Below, in pieces: positions 25,415 to 34,910 of a DNA stretch of 64,000 bases. Source of the DNA: Lotus japonicus (taxonomy: Eukaryota > Streptophyta > Magnoliopsida > Fabales > Fabaceae). The stretch's first letter is position 1, and each line of letters opens with the position of its first letter. The notes under the pieces are model-generated. The model had not been told where the DNA came from. It did not search any database and saw only the letters and a program-made list of their open reading frames with translations. Made by a program: the position numbers and the translations under genes. The stretch covers positions 73,084,732 to 73,148,731 of the forward strand of contig NC_080044.1 in the NCBI RefSeq assembly GCF_012489685.1, written 5' to 3'.

Positions 25415-25432
25415 CATGCCGCTAGCGGCATG
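25415..25432. repeat. Perfect 18-bp palindrome
   Basis: CATGCCGCTAGCGGCATG is a perfect self-complementary word, unusually GC-rich for the surrounding Helitron sequence. Confidence 0.85.
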
Positions 25433-26117
25433 CACGATAGTCTAAAGGTGATTTCTTTCCATTCTACCATGTTTTTAGACAAAAAAGATTGTAGTAACTT
25501 TCCCATATAATTATTATATTAAAAAAATCAATTAATAAAAATTAAGCAAATCCAAATAAATTTATCCCATTCTACTAATTATTGTCTTCTATTTTTTATC
25601 TTATATTTCAAGAAATCACAAGGGTTAATCATAATTTCAAGTTTGATTCTCAATATATGACCTATGAAGAAGATCTTTTACAAGAAATGTGCAACGCTAC
25701 ATTCTCAATGTGATTATTCCAATCGAAAAAAAATATTTCAGTATCTATTTTTAGCATGTTCATGTTACAATCAATCGAGCATATAGGAAAACAACAAAAG
25801 ATAGAAAAAAAAATCATAACTAAAAAAAACAATTATTCAATAAAAAAAACATACAAATTTATAATTTCTTATATCTAAAATAAATTTTATTCTTTTAATC
25901 CGTAAAATATCTTTAAGAAAATAACACATAATTTAAACAAATCACAAAAAAAGAAGAGAATATCCCCGTGCATCACACGGGTAAAAAGTACTAGTAATAT
26001 AAATAAATAGAAGGATAGAATGTCACATTGACGCAAATTGTAAACATACTAGCGTTTTTACCCCGTGCGTTGCACGGCGAATATTGATCTCATTATTTAA
26101 GCACGATTAATGAATTA

Positions 26118-26351
26118 GGCTTAATAGCTCTTTTGGTCCCTCACTTATCACAATTTTTCACTTTTGGTCCCTTTAGGAAAAAATTAGCAAAATTAGTCAC
26201 TCATATTTACACACTTATGCAGTTTTCGTCTAAATAAGGATCATTTTTGCAAACAAATAAGCAATGTGGAGGACCAAAAGTGCTAATTTTTTTATTGGGA
26301 ACCAAAACTGCAAAACTGTGATAAGTGAGGGACCAAAAAATCTATTAAGCC
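26118..26351. mobile_element. MITE nested in the minus-strand Helitron
   Basis: Terminal inverted repeats of about 40 bp begin GGCTTAATAGCTCTTTTGG and end CTATTAAGCC. Flanks ATGAATTA (26110-26117) and TTGAATTA (26352-26359) form a near-perfect 8-bp TSD. TIR type and TSD length suggest a MULE- or hAT-derived MITE of 234 bp. Confidence 0.75.
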
Positions 26352-26691
26352 TTGAATTAACATATGAAAAATTGAAAAATGAGCATTCAACCAAACAAAA
26401 TCACAATGAGTATTACACAACTTGCAAAATTTGACAAAAACTTTATATACATTTAACCCTAAATATTTTTAAAATTATAAAAAATATACTTAAATTAGAT
26501 TAAAAATTGTTCCCAAGAGTTAGCAATAGTGGTAAAAGCTAGGAGCCATAAGGGAAGGATGGGAATGAAGAGTTAGCAAAAATTATTAGTTTTAACATGA
26601 ACTATTTCTTGTGTAGAATGTTTTTCCCCGTCGAACTTTTTTACCATGTAATCTAATCATAAGTATATAATACTCATTTAAGAAAAATGTT

Positions 26692-27960
26692 TTAAAATTT
26701 GACTGAAAATTTGGCCTCAATTACTATTATTTAGTACTCATTTTAAATTTCAAACTCAAATCTCAATTTTTTTTTACAATTTTTAAAAAAGGAAATTCAT
26801 TAACTTAAATTGAATATTAACTCATTAATCAATGAGATCATTATATAAATTATATTTATTTCTTAAAAAATTAAAAGAAACCTAATTAATTATTATGAAT
26901 GAATTTACAAATGATTTAGGGTGGAAAGAAAAGCGTATTATGTGTGTCTGAGCAAAATAATTTAAAATCCAAGTGAAAAATTGGATCAAATTACTTTTAT
27001 TTAGTACCCATTTTAAATTTCAAACTCAAATCGCAAAATTATTTTTTACAATTTTAAAAATAATAAATTAATTAAATAAAATTAAATATTCACTCCTTAA
27101 TCTATGAGATCATTCCATAGATTTTATTATGAAAGGAAAAATCAGAATCTACTCATTAAAACGGAACTGACTCTTTTTTTCATCATTCCACTATGAAATT
27201 TCATGTTGCCCAATTAGAATTTTTTTTTTCTAAATTGATTATTCATTTCCTTTTTACTTAAAAAACGGATTTGCCTTATTTATACTCATAACTAACTAAA
27301 TCTGATTTTGCTTAAGAAAGTTGAATATGTACTGCACTCATTAAATTCAATATTTATTTTCTTTTTTCATTAAAACTAAAGGATTAAGCGTTTACATTTT
27401 TTTTAATATCACACCATAAATTTTGACGCAAGTACTATTATTCACAACCAATTTTCAATTTCAAATTTCAAACTCAAATTTCAATATTAAATTGAATATC
27501 CACACCATAATATATGGAATTATTCTAAATTTTGTATTTATTACATAAAAAAGTTAAAGTAACTCCATTAATTATTATTAAAGGAGAAATCAAATTTATT
27601 CACTAAAACAGAATTGACATTTTTTAATTTATTTTACCTTGAAATTAAATGTATCCCAATCAAAATGATTTTTTTTTTAAATTGATTATTCATTTCCTTT
27701 TCATTAAATAAACGGATTTCTCTTATTTATATTGATCACAAACTAAATTTGATTTTGCATAAGAAAGTTAATATCTATCCATTATATTTATTATTGATTT
27801 GCTTATTTTGTTAAAAAAAAGTATCAAGTGTTTTAAAATCTGACTGAAAATTAGGCTCCAATTACTATTATTTAGTACTCAATTAAAATTTCAAACTCAA
27901 ATCTCAATTTTTGTTTACATTTTATAAAAAAAGAACTCCATTAACTTAAATATAATATTA
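26692..27960. repeat. Four degenerate repeat modules within the Helitron
   Basis: The phrase TTTCAAACTCAAAT with a similar neighbourhood (TTTAGTACTCA before it, CATTAACTTAAAT after it) recurs near 26750, 27020, 27470 and 27890. Spacing is irregular, 270-450 bp, so these are diverged dispersed duplications rather than a satellite. Confidence 0.65.
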
Positions 27961-29262
27961 TGACCTAAAAAATTCTATATGACCTAAAAAATATAATATT
28001 CACACCATAATCTAAACGCAAAACAGTAAATAACTCAAAGTGCACAAATAAATAAATAAATTACAACATAAAACGACAATCTTTGCTAAGTTGGAAGAAG
28101 ACGCATCAGCCTTTAATCTAGAAGTAGTTGTCATGAACGGATCTGAACTATCCTGAAATAAGAGTAAAAATTGAAATTCACAATACATAACTATCTATAG
28201 TGATAGCATGTGCATATATAATAGTATTTAATTTTATTTTAACTTACATCACTTAATACTAATTATGTAAGCCGCAACTGTTCAACACTGTCATCACCAA
28301 CCAAAATCTGTGAACACCAAAAGAAAAAGAGTATAACCAAATTGTAACATGCTAAACATTAAATCAAGCAGCAAGGTCAGTAGATGAAGATTCATGCCTA
28401 AAATATAAAGATGTATATGTTTTCCTGAGTTATATGTTTCAATATGCTTTGCTCAAAATAAATGTGAATCAAAAAATTCATAAGGCTTACCTCTCCTTCC
28501 TCGTATCTCTTCTTTGGTTTTTAATTGTAGAACAAAACTCAACCAAGCCACTCTGGAAAAACAAACAAAAAATTTCACCAAAATCTAACAGAAAGTAGGA
28601 AGAGGGCAAAAACCTCACATGTTGTATTCACTCTTGAAGAATCTTCCATATAAGCTCACCATCCCCAATTCCAATTCGCAATAAAAGTCCCACGGTGATG
28701 AGGCCTATGAAATTACAGAAGGAAAAGTAAAAAAGCATCACTCCAATCAAAATCATTTCAATAAATCACACACGCTGCAGATCATTTCATAATGTTCATA
28801 GAAATGTAACTATACCCTTATGATATGGCAAGAAACTGGTTGAATCAGAAGCAATACCTGAACTTTTTTTGCTTTTTCAACATTTGCTTCTCAATTTCCC
28901 AGTCATCACAACAATAGTTATTTCAAAGCTCTTAGATGATGGTTAAATAATGGAATGATAGAGGAGAAGAATTACATAAGAGAGTTTATATAGATGAAAA
29001 CAATTAGGGATTAGGGTTTATGTTGTTTGCATGTGAAAAAAGGAAGGAGAATATTGTTCCAAAAAGAATATTCAAAATTTGAATTTATAGGTTGTCAAAA
29101 TTTTAAAATTTGAATCTTGATTTCAAAAACGCACTTTTTGAAAGGTTAGCAAAATCAGTTTTAATCACATAAAAAAAAGCAAAATACGTATAACAAAAGT
29201 GAGAAAGTTTTCGTTTTTAAGCCTTATGTATGAATAAGAATATTAAACATCTATTAATGTGA

Positions 29263-29495
29263 TTTTGAATGATTATTCCATAGGTAGTCAATGATGGGTG
29301 ATGACTTTTGTTACAGCATTAATGGAGAGTTTAAAAAAAATTAAACAACAATTAATAATATTTTGAATGACTATTCCATAAGTAGTTAATGATGGGTGAT
29401 GACTTTTGATTCAGCATAATTGGACAGTTAAAAAAAATTAATCAACAATTAATGAGATTTTTTATGATTATTCAATAGATTGTCAATGATGGGCC
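29263..29495. repeat. Tandem repeat of ~98-bp units near the Helitron 5' end
   Basis: Units start at about 29263, 29361 and 29459 and share GATTATTC...AATAG/CATAAGTAG, TCAATGATGGG and ATTAA(T/A)CAACAATTAAT. The third copy is partial. Confidence 0.8.
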
Positions 29496-29836
29496 ACAAA
29501 ACCAAAATTAAGGAGAAATTGTCTCACCATAAATTTGTCAGAATGATTTAGAGCTTGACACTTGTCAGCTAATGAGGGAGGGTGGATAAGAGTGAACCTG
29601 GGAGTGCCAACTCATCTAAGTGGGTCTCACAGAGTTCTTCTTTTCTATAGTATATAGATAGATGTGAAAGTGGTATGCTTATAAAAAAAAATATGAAAGT
29701 GGTACTAATTAATTCATATTAAACTTGAAGAAAATCTTTGATTATTATTTTGACGGAAAACAAAACCTTATATATCATGTAACTTTAGAAGTAAATCAAA
29801 TCAAATAGAATATTGCTAAAAAAAGAAAATAATGGG

Positions 29837-29845
29837 GTTATATAG
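29837..29845 (+). promoter_or_regulatory. Candidate TATA box of the lectin gene
   Basis: TTATATAGG lies about 50 bp upstream of the start codon, a fitting distance only if the 5' UTR is very short. Confidence 0.35.
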
Positions 29846-29892
29846 GATTACTAGGGTTTGGTTCCCAAGTCTAAGCACAGGAACGTACGGTA

Positions 29893-30906
29893 ATGGCGAA
29901 AACAGTTTTGGTTCTTGTCTGTTTTGCCATTCTCTTGCTTTCAATTCGTGTAAAGTCGAGGATGCATGATGATGATGAAGATGAAGAGTTGTTCTTTGAT
30001 GGTTTCAGTGGAGCATCTAGCAACATGAGCGTAAACGGTTGTGCATCAATTGAGCCGAATGGCCTTCTCCGGCTGACAAAGACAAACGACACACGAGAAG
30101 TAATGGGGGACGCGTTTTACTCAACTCCGATCAAGTTGAAGAACTCCACAACAGGAAAAGCTTTCTCCTTTTCCACAGCTTTCGCATTTGCAATATTCAA
30201 TTGGTATAGGAAACCCAGTTACCACTGCTTCGCGTTCTCCGTTTCCCCTACAAAAGCACTTCCGAGCCAGTATATCAGCCTTATCAGTCCCAGATATAGA
30301 CAAGAAGAATTAGTGAAAGATCTGGACGAAGTCTATCGGCGAAAGAACGACGGGAGTTTCTTCATCGTTGTCTTCAACAGTCAGCACTACTATATCGACT
30401 TGAACGACAACCTCAACATCGCTGCACATGCACATGTTGTTCACCGTAGTATATTTACCGATGAAGTGGTGATTCAAGCATGGGTGGACTATGATTCCAT
30501 CAACAACCAATTGGAGATAAGGCTTTCACCAAACTCGTCAAAACCCACTTCACCAATTTTGTCTTGGAATAATGTTGATTTCTCGCCAATTCTCAACGAT
30601 ACTATGTATGTGGGATTTTCTGCTTCAACAAGTGTGCTCGCCAACCGTCAATACATCTTAGGTTGGAGCTTTAAAGTCAATGGAGAAGCTATATCTCTGG
30701 ATTTGGAAACATTGCCATCACTCTCTCCGGTGTTAAATCAGGTGGATGCAGATTCTTATAGGCAAGTATATTTTATGCTAAAAATGTTCCTAGCTGCTGC
30801 TGCTGCTGCTTTTGCTATTTGTAGCGTACTGGCATATCTAGTTGTGCTTGCATTCACGAATATCAACAATCGTAGATTAAAGTGGAAAAGGCTTAACGAG
30901 CCGTAG
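29893..30906 (+). CDS. Legume-type lectin-domain membrane protein without kinase
   Basis: This is an intronless frame of 337 residues. Residues 1-22 are a signal peptide, about 27-280 an L-type lectin domain, and about 293-325 a hydrophobic, Ala-rich membrane segment followed by basic NNRRLKWKR and a stop. The fold is recognisable from FSFSTAFAFAI, HCFAFSVSPTKALPSQYISL and the C-terminal YVGFSAST...ILGWSF, which closely resemble L-type lectin receptor kinases. The kinase that normally follows the membrane segment is absent; the TAG at 30904 ends the protein and no kinase motif follows. The usual metal-site strand VEFDT reads VVFNS here, while DLNDN remains. It may be a decoy-like receptor or a truncated paralogue; ligand and role are unknown. 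Confidence 0.82.
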   Translation: MAKTVLVLVCFAILLLSIRVKSRMHDDDEDEELFFDGFSGASSNMSVNGCASIEPNGLLRLTKTNDTREVMGDAFYSTPIKLKNSTTGKAFSFSTAFAFAIFNWYRKPSYHCFAFSVSPTKALPSQYISLISPRYRQEELVKDLDEVYRRKNDGSFFIVVFNSQHYYIDLNDNLNIAAHAHVVHRSIFTDEVVIQAWVDYDSINNQLEIRLSPNSSKPTSPILSWNNVDFSPILNDTMYVGFSASTSVLANRQYILGWSFKVNGEAISLDLETLPSLSPVLNQVDADSYRQVYFMLKMFLAAAAAAFAICSVLAYLVVLAFTNINNRRLKWKRLNEP

Positions 30907-30918
30907 CTAGCTGCACAT

Positions 30919-31264
30919 GATCATGGGGTGGACTGGACTGTACTGGACTTTTTTTTTTCTGTTTCTTGATCAACAATTTTAAATTATAACTCATTATTGA
31001 TGACCAATTTTTTTTCACTACATGAAATTGTACTTACAGTTCCAGATTCTTTGCTGCTAAATTAAAATTTCTTCTCAAATCCTCCTTTACTAGAATATCT
31101 GCAAATATAAACTCGACAGCATTCTTTGATAGCTCAAACATTTCCTTCCTTCCAAGGCCTTGATAATGGGGTGGACTGGACTGTACTGGACCTTTTTTTT
31201 TTTCTTTCTATTTCTTGATTAACAATTTTAAATTATAACTCATCATTGATGATGAATTTTTTTT
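30919..31264. repeat. Direct duplication of ~100 bp downstream of the lectin gene
   Basis: Segment 30919-31014 (ATGGGGTGGACTGGACTGTA, a T tract, then TTTCTTGATCAACAATTTTA) recurs at 31162-31264 with few changes, offset about 243 bp. It may mark a partial duplication of the 3' UTR. Confidence 0.85.
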
Positions 31265-31890
31265 CGTCATTTAATTTCTCCTTTATATAAAATTGGGTGT
31301 AAGTGTAGATTTTAGATAAGAATGTGTGAAGTGTCATTCTTGCAAACTTTAAGGAGTGAGTGTATTTTACTCTAATATTTTTTAATACATAGTAACGTTT
31401 TTTGTACTACATAACTCACACCATTGAGATTTACGTGCAAAAATCTGATTTTTTTTTTTTAAATTGCTTGAGTAGCGTTTATAAATTGCTTGAGTCAAGG
31501 TCAACTCCTTAGATCACCCGAAAAGCTTTGACCAATTTAATTTGTGTGAAGATTACTTTATCAAAGCCTAGCCTATCAAGTCAGTGTTGTGCATACAAAG
31601 GATTCAATTACTTGTATTGTTTGATAGTTTTTTTATGTAATATGAAGGTTAAATTTGATTTACTCAATGTTTCAAAGTTTAATATTATTGGAAAAAGCAT
31701 TTAATACTTCATCGTGACATCATCCAATTTCTCTTCAACACATACCAACAGTGTAGAAGATATCTTATTTTTCTCTATATCTCTCATCTTATCACATCTA
31801 TCATGTTCATTACTTCTCTCTTCTTTTCCTTTCGTACTCTATTAGATGTATGTACTATGCGGATGTCTACCAATCATTTTCCTCTCCTCA

Positions 31891-31970
31891 ATACATAATA
31901 TCTAGTTTTAAAGTATACTCAAATATTACCTAATACATAATATAGTTTTAAAGTATACTCAAATATTACC
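31891..31970. repeat. Two tandem ~40-bp units
   Basis: The unit ATACATAATAT...TTTTAAAGTATACTC...ATTACC occurs at 31891-31930 and 31933-31970 upstream of the 7S-globulin-like gene. Confidence 0.85.
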
Positions 31971-32223
31971 TTTTTCCTGTGGTATGGCTGGGCTCAAGTT
32001 GCCGCATCCCCCGCACAAGTACATTCTAATTGAAGTAGCTGCCACTTGTTTTTAGGCCATAATAAAATGCTGCCTCATTTGAAACTTGTGGGGATGGAAC
32101 GTGTACATTGCTTGAATAATCTTCTTCTGAGGAATTCAATGTAACCTATGATCACATGTAGAGAAAATTGTTTAATAACATTACTTAGATTAGACCTTTC
32201 TCATCCCAAGCATCCATATCTTC

Positions 32224-32230
32224 TATATAA
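32224..32230 (+). promoter_or_regulatory. TATA box of the 7S-globulin-like gene
   Basis: TATATAA lies 41 bp upstream of the ATG, implying a short 5' UTR. Confidence 0.5.
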
Positions 32231-32270
32231 CAAGAGACAGATACAGAACAATAGCTAACATATCTTCACA

Positions 32271-33611
32271 ATGGCTACTTCTTCCTTAATACCTCCTCTT
32301 CTTCTTCTTCTTCTTCTTTCACTCTTGTCATTATCAGTTAGTGCATTGAATTCCCCTAAACCCCTTGCCTTCATTCTTCCCATCAAGAAAGACCAAAAAA
32401 TTCTTCAGTACTCCGCTTCCATCACCATGGGAACCCCTCCAGTGACCTTAGATTTGGTCATTGACATCAGAGAACGTTTCCTCTGGTTCGAGTGTGACAA
32501 CCACTACAATTCATCAACCTACCGCCCTGTGCAGTGCGGTACAGCGAAATGCCAGCAAGCCAAAGGTAAAGATTGCATCACCTGCACTAACCACCCTCTC
32601 AAAACAGGATGCACCAACAACACTTGTGGTGTTCAAGTATTCAACCCCATAAGTAAGTTCTTTGTGAGTGGAGACATAGGTGAGGATTTCTTGTCATCTG
32701 TGTATAAAATAGTAGACAATGCAAGTGAAATTTCCATTTCCAAGGCGAGGGTGCCTAGCTTCCTTTCTTCATGTGTGTACCCGAACAAGTTTGGAGTTCA
32801 GGGATTTCTCCAAGGCCTAGCCAAAGGTAAGAAAGGGGTTTTAGGCCTTGCAAGAACTGCTATCTCCTTGCCAAAACAACTAGCAAGTAAATATAATCTT
32901 CCCCTTAAGTTTGCACTTTGTTTACCTTCACAAAAGAATGGACATGGAGATCTTTTTGTTGGTGGGGGTCCTATGCCTCCTCATCGTGATGGTGATGATG
33001 ATCCTCCCAAATTCCTTGACTACACCCCACTCATTATCAACAACTACAGCACAGGGCCAATCTTTGATGGCGATGCTTCCACCGAGTACTTCATTGATGT
33101 GAAGTCAATTCAAATTGATGGTGAAGTTGTCAACTTTGATACCTCTCTGCTCTCTATCAACAACAAAGGAAATGGGGGCACCAAGCTTAGCACTGTAATT
33201 CCTCACACCAAGTTACACACTTTGATATACAAACCACTAGTGGAGCATTTTGTCAAACAGGCTGTGGGCAGAAAAATGAAGAGTGTGCCAGCAGTGGAAC
33301 CATTTGGCGCGTGCTTCGATTCGAAAACCGTTGGCAACACCAACACTGGACCAGATGTGCCTAAAATTGATCTGGACCTGAATGGAGGAGTTCAGTGGAG
33401 TATCTATGGTGGAAATTCAATGGTTAAGGTTGGGAAAAATAAGTTGTGTCTTGGATTTGTGGATGGAGGAAACATAAGAACTTCAATTGTTCTTGGTGGG
33501 CATCAGTTGGAGGATAATTTTTTGGAGTTTGATTTGGTGGATTCAAAGCTTGGTTTTAGCAACTCCCTTCTAGTCCATAATGTAAGCTGTTCCCATAACA
33601 GGTTCCCTTAA
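32271..33611 (+). CDS. Basic 7S globulin / EDGP / GIP-like protein (pepsin fold, inactive)
   Basis: This intronless frame encodes 446 residues, the usual size for the family. Residues 1-25 are a Leu-rich signal peptide, so the product is secreted, probably to the cell wall. The two-lobed A1 aspartic-protease fold is recognisable, and twelve cysteines, including a cluster at about residues 83-123, match this family's disulfides. The first catalytic motif, DTGS in active enzymes, is VIDIRERFLW here. The second site reads LSTVIPHTKLHTLIY with no Asp-Thr/Ser-Gly. Both active sites are lost, so it cannot be a normal protease. Family members bind and inhibit microbial glucanases or xylanases or act in storage and stress; that role is inferred. 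A TATA box is 41 bp upstream of the ATG. Confidence 0.88.
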   Translation: MATSSLIPPLLLLLLLSLLSLSVSALNSPKPLAFILPIKKDQKILQYSASITMGTPPVTLDLVIDIRERFLWFECDNHYNSSTYRPVQCGTAKCQQAKGKDCITCTNHPLKTGCTNNTCGVQVFNPISKFFVSGDIGEDFLSSVYKIVDNASEISISKARVPSFLSSCVYPNKFGVQGFLQGLAKGKKGVLGLARTAISLPKQLASKYNLPLKFALCLPSQKNGHGDLFVGGGPMPPHRDGDDDPPKFLDYTPLIINNYSTGPIFDGDASTEYFIDVKSIQIDGEVVNFDTSLLSINNKGNGGTKLSTVIPHTKLHTLIYKPLVEHFVKQAVGRKMKSVPAVEPFGACFDSKTVGNTNTGPDVPKIDLDLNGGVQWSIYGGNSMVKVGKNKLCLGFVDGGNIRTSIVLGGHQLEDNFLEFDLVDSKLGFSNSLLVHNVSCSHNRFP

Positions 33612-34377
33612 GATTTCACTCTTCACTCATTCATAAAAGCTTGACTTTGTGATGACTTATAAAAATTGAAAGCTTAGCTACAATGTCAACTATAATTGCA
33701 TGGAATAAAAGTGCTCATTTGAGTCTCACTATATATATTGTGGTAAACCCAACTAAATTTATTTGTCTATTTATAAACTCTAGTATTTCTTACCAATTAA
33801 TTTCTTATATCTTTGTGCGTCGTGTGAAGAATGATTTGTTGAGAGTGTTCTACCTACTTAGTGCATGTTTGTTTTGGTGTTAACTAAATATAAACATGAC
33901 TTCACACATCTCAACCCATTAACGGAAAAATTAAAATTTATCATGTTGAGATAGATTGGAAAAAAAAAAGGTAAAAAGGAAAAATAATGCAAGAATATTT
34001 TTTTTTTCTCTCAAGGAAGCAAGAATTTTAACTCGTACTCAAAAAACTGGTCAAAAGGGCTGCTGCCACTTTGCGGTCGCTTCTACTCTTCTATTTTGTT
34101 TTTGTATCACTTTGTTTTTTAAGTGAGAAAGGACCCAATTTCATGGTCTTGATATGGGCCTTAAATCCTTAGTAGATACTGATTATTTTGTTATTTTTTC
34201 AATCTCTAATCTTAGACAAGAAAAAAACTCTACTCACCATATGAAATTTCTATATTGGCCAAAAACGGGAGAAAAAAACAGAATTCCTATATATATTTTT
34301 ACATTTTTTAATTTATATTTCCCAAAAAGAGTTTTGTTTAGCAATAAACAAATAAAAAATGCAAGGGCATTTGCGGG
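33612..34377. other. Intergenic DNA
   Basis: This is the 3' flank of the 7S-globulin-like gene. Only chance ORFs of up to about 78 codons were seen. Confidence 0.45.
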
Positions 34378-34581
34378 ATTTTGCATATAACGAATTACCT
34401 CCTGCAACACTATAACATTGTCTAAAGCGCTCCTATATGTAACTAAACTACTTTGATGAAAGCTTATTTGTTCTTGTAAAGGATGACGTCTCTCTACTAT
34501 AAGTTTTGTAATGAGCTTGTATACCACAATAGAGAGATTGATAGACCTAATTTCGTAAAAAAAAATGGATGGATGAACCAC
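34378..34581 (-). pseudogene. LINE reverse-transcriptase fragment
   Basis: The minus strand reads as the start of a LINE reverse transcriptase: INLSIVVYKLITKLIVERR, then HPLQEQISFHQSSLV, then RSALDNVIVLQEVI, which align by eye with the conserved PISL-x-NVLYKI-x-KV / LDN-x-x-x-x-QE blocks. The rest of RT, including the FADD box, is missing, so it is an isolated relic. Confidence 0.72.
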
Positions 34582-34734
34582 TTTATAAATTAGGACAAGA
34601 AGATTCTCAAAAAACGGTTCTCAGATCATATAAAGGGAGGCAAAAAATTGTAACAAAAATATAAACACATATAAATAATATTCAATCTACCAATTTAAAT
34701 AAGTAATTAAACAAGCAATATTATGACTGAAATC

Positions 34735-34910
34735 TCGAGGGGTCGGTCTAATAGATCATGATAGAGTCTTATACCTAATAGACTGCAGGTTCAAACCCCG
34801 CCCACTAGTTTCATTGAGTTGAGGTAAATGTAAGTCTTTTCTAAGTATTCTTTTGTAGCTTTCAATGTCTTTGACTAGTGCACCATCCCTCACCGTACCC
34901 TAAAATTATT
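34735..34910 (+). mobile_element. Possible SINE relic
   Basis: GCAGGTTCAAACCCCGCCC at about 34786 matches a tRNA B box, about 50 bp after a weak A-box region. A 110-bp unique tail ends near CAAAAAA. Only an imperfect flanking match (ATTATGAC / ATTGTGAC) is visible, so the call is weak. Confidence 0.35.

Larger units (their letters stand above)
18614..25994 (+). mobile_element. Large composite Helitron, or two nested Helitrons sharing one 3' end
   Basis: The left end TCTATCTATAATCTATAATC at 18614 follows a host A at 18613. The right end has a GC-rich hairpin (CCCGTG 25965-25970 / CACGGG 25976-25981) and CTAG at 25991-25994 followed by T, the standard Helitron terminus. A second Helitron-like start, A then TCTATATAATAATAG, lies at 22978. 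Either a 3.0-kb Helitron (22978-25994) sits beside the 5' part of another that lost its 3' end, or one 7.4-kb element contains both. No Rep/helicase gene is seen. The interior holds duplicated modules, gene-like exon segments and three later retroposon insertions. Confidence 0.68.
26049..29662 (-). mobile_element. Non-autonomous Helitron, minus orientation
   Basis: Read on the minus strand, it starts TCTATCTATATACTATAG at 29662 after a host A (complement of T29663). It ends with hairpin CCGTGC-AAC-GCACGG (26063-26077), then GTAAAAACG and CTAG at 26049-26052, with a host T (complement of A26048). Both termini and the A/T insertion site fit Helitrons. At 3.6 kb it has no Rep/helicase. Near 28085-29000 the minus strand shows short exon-like stretches with AG borders (for example DSSDPFMTTTSRLKADASS), which may be remnants of the replication-protein-A-like genes often found in plant Helitrons; that reading is tentative. 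Confidence 0.82.

Noticed and set aside
34735..34810. Considered as a real tRNA gene because of a good B box
   Set aside because: No acceptor-stem pairing and no clear anticodon arm; at best a SINE relic.
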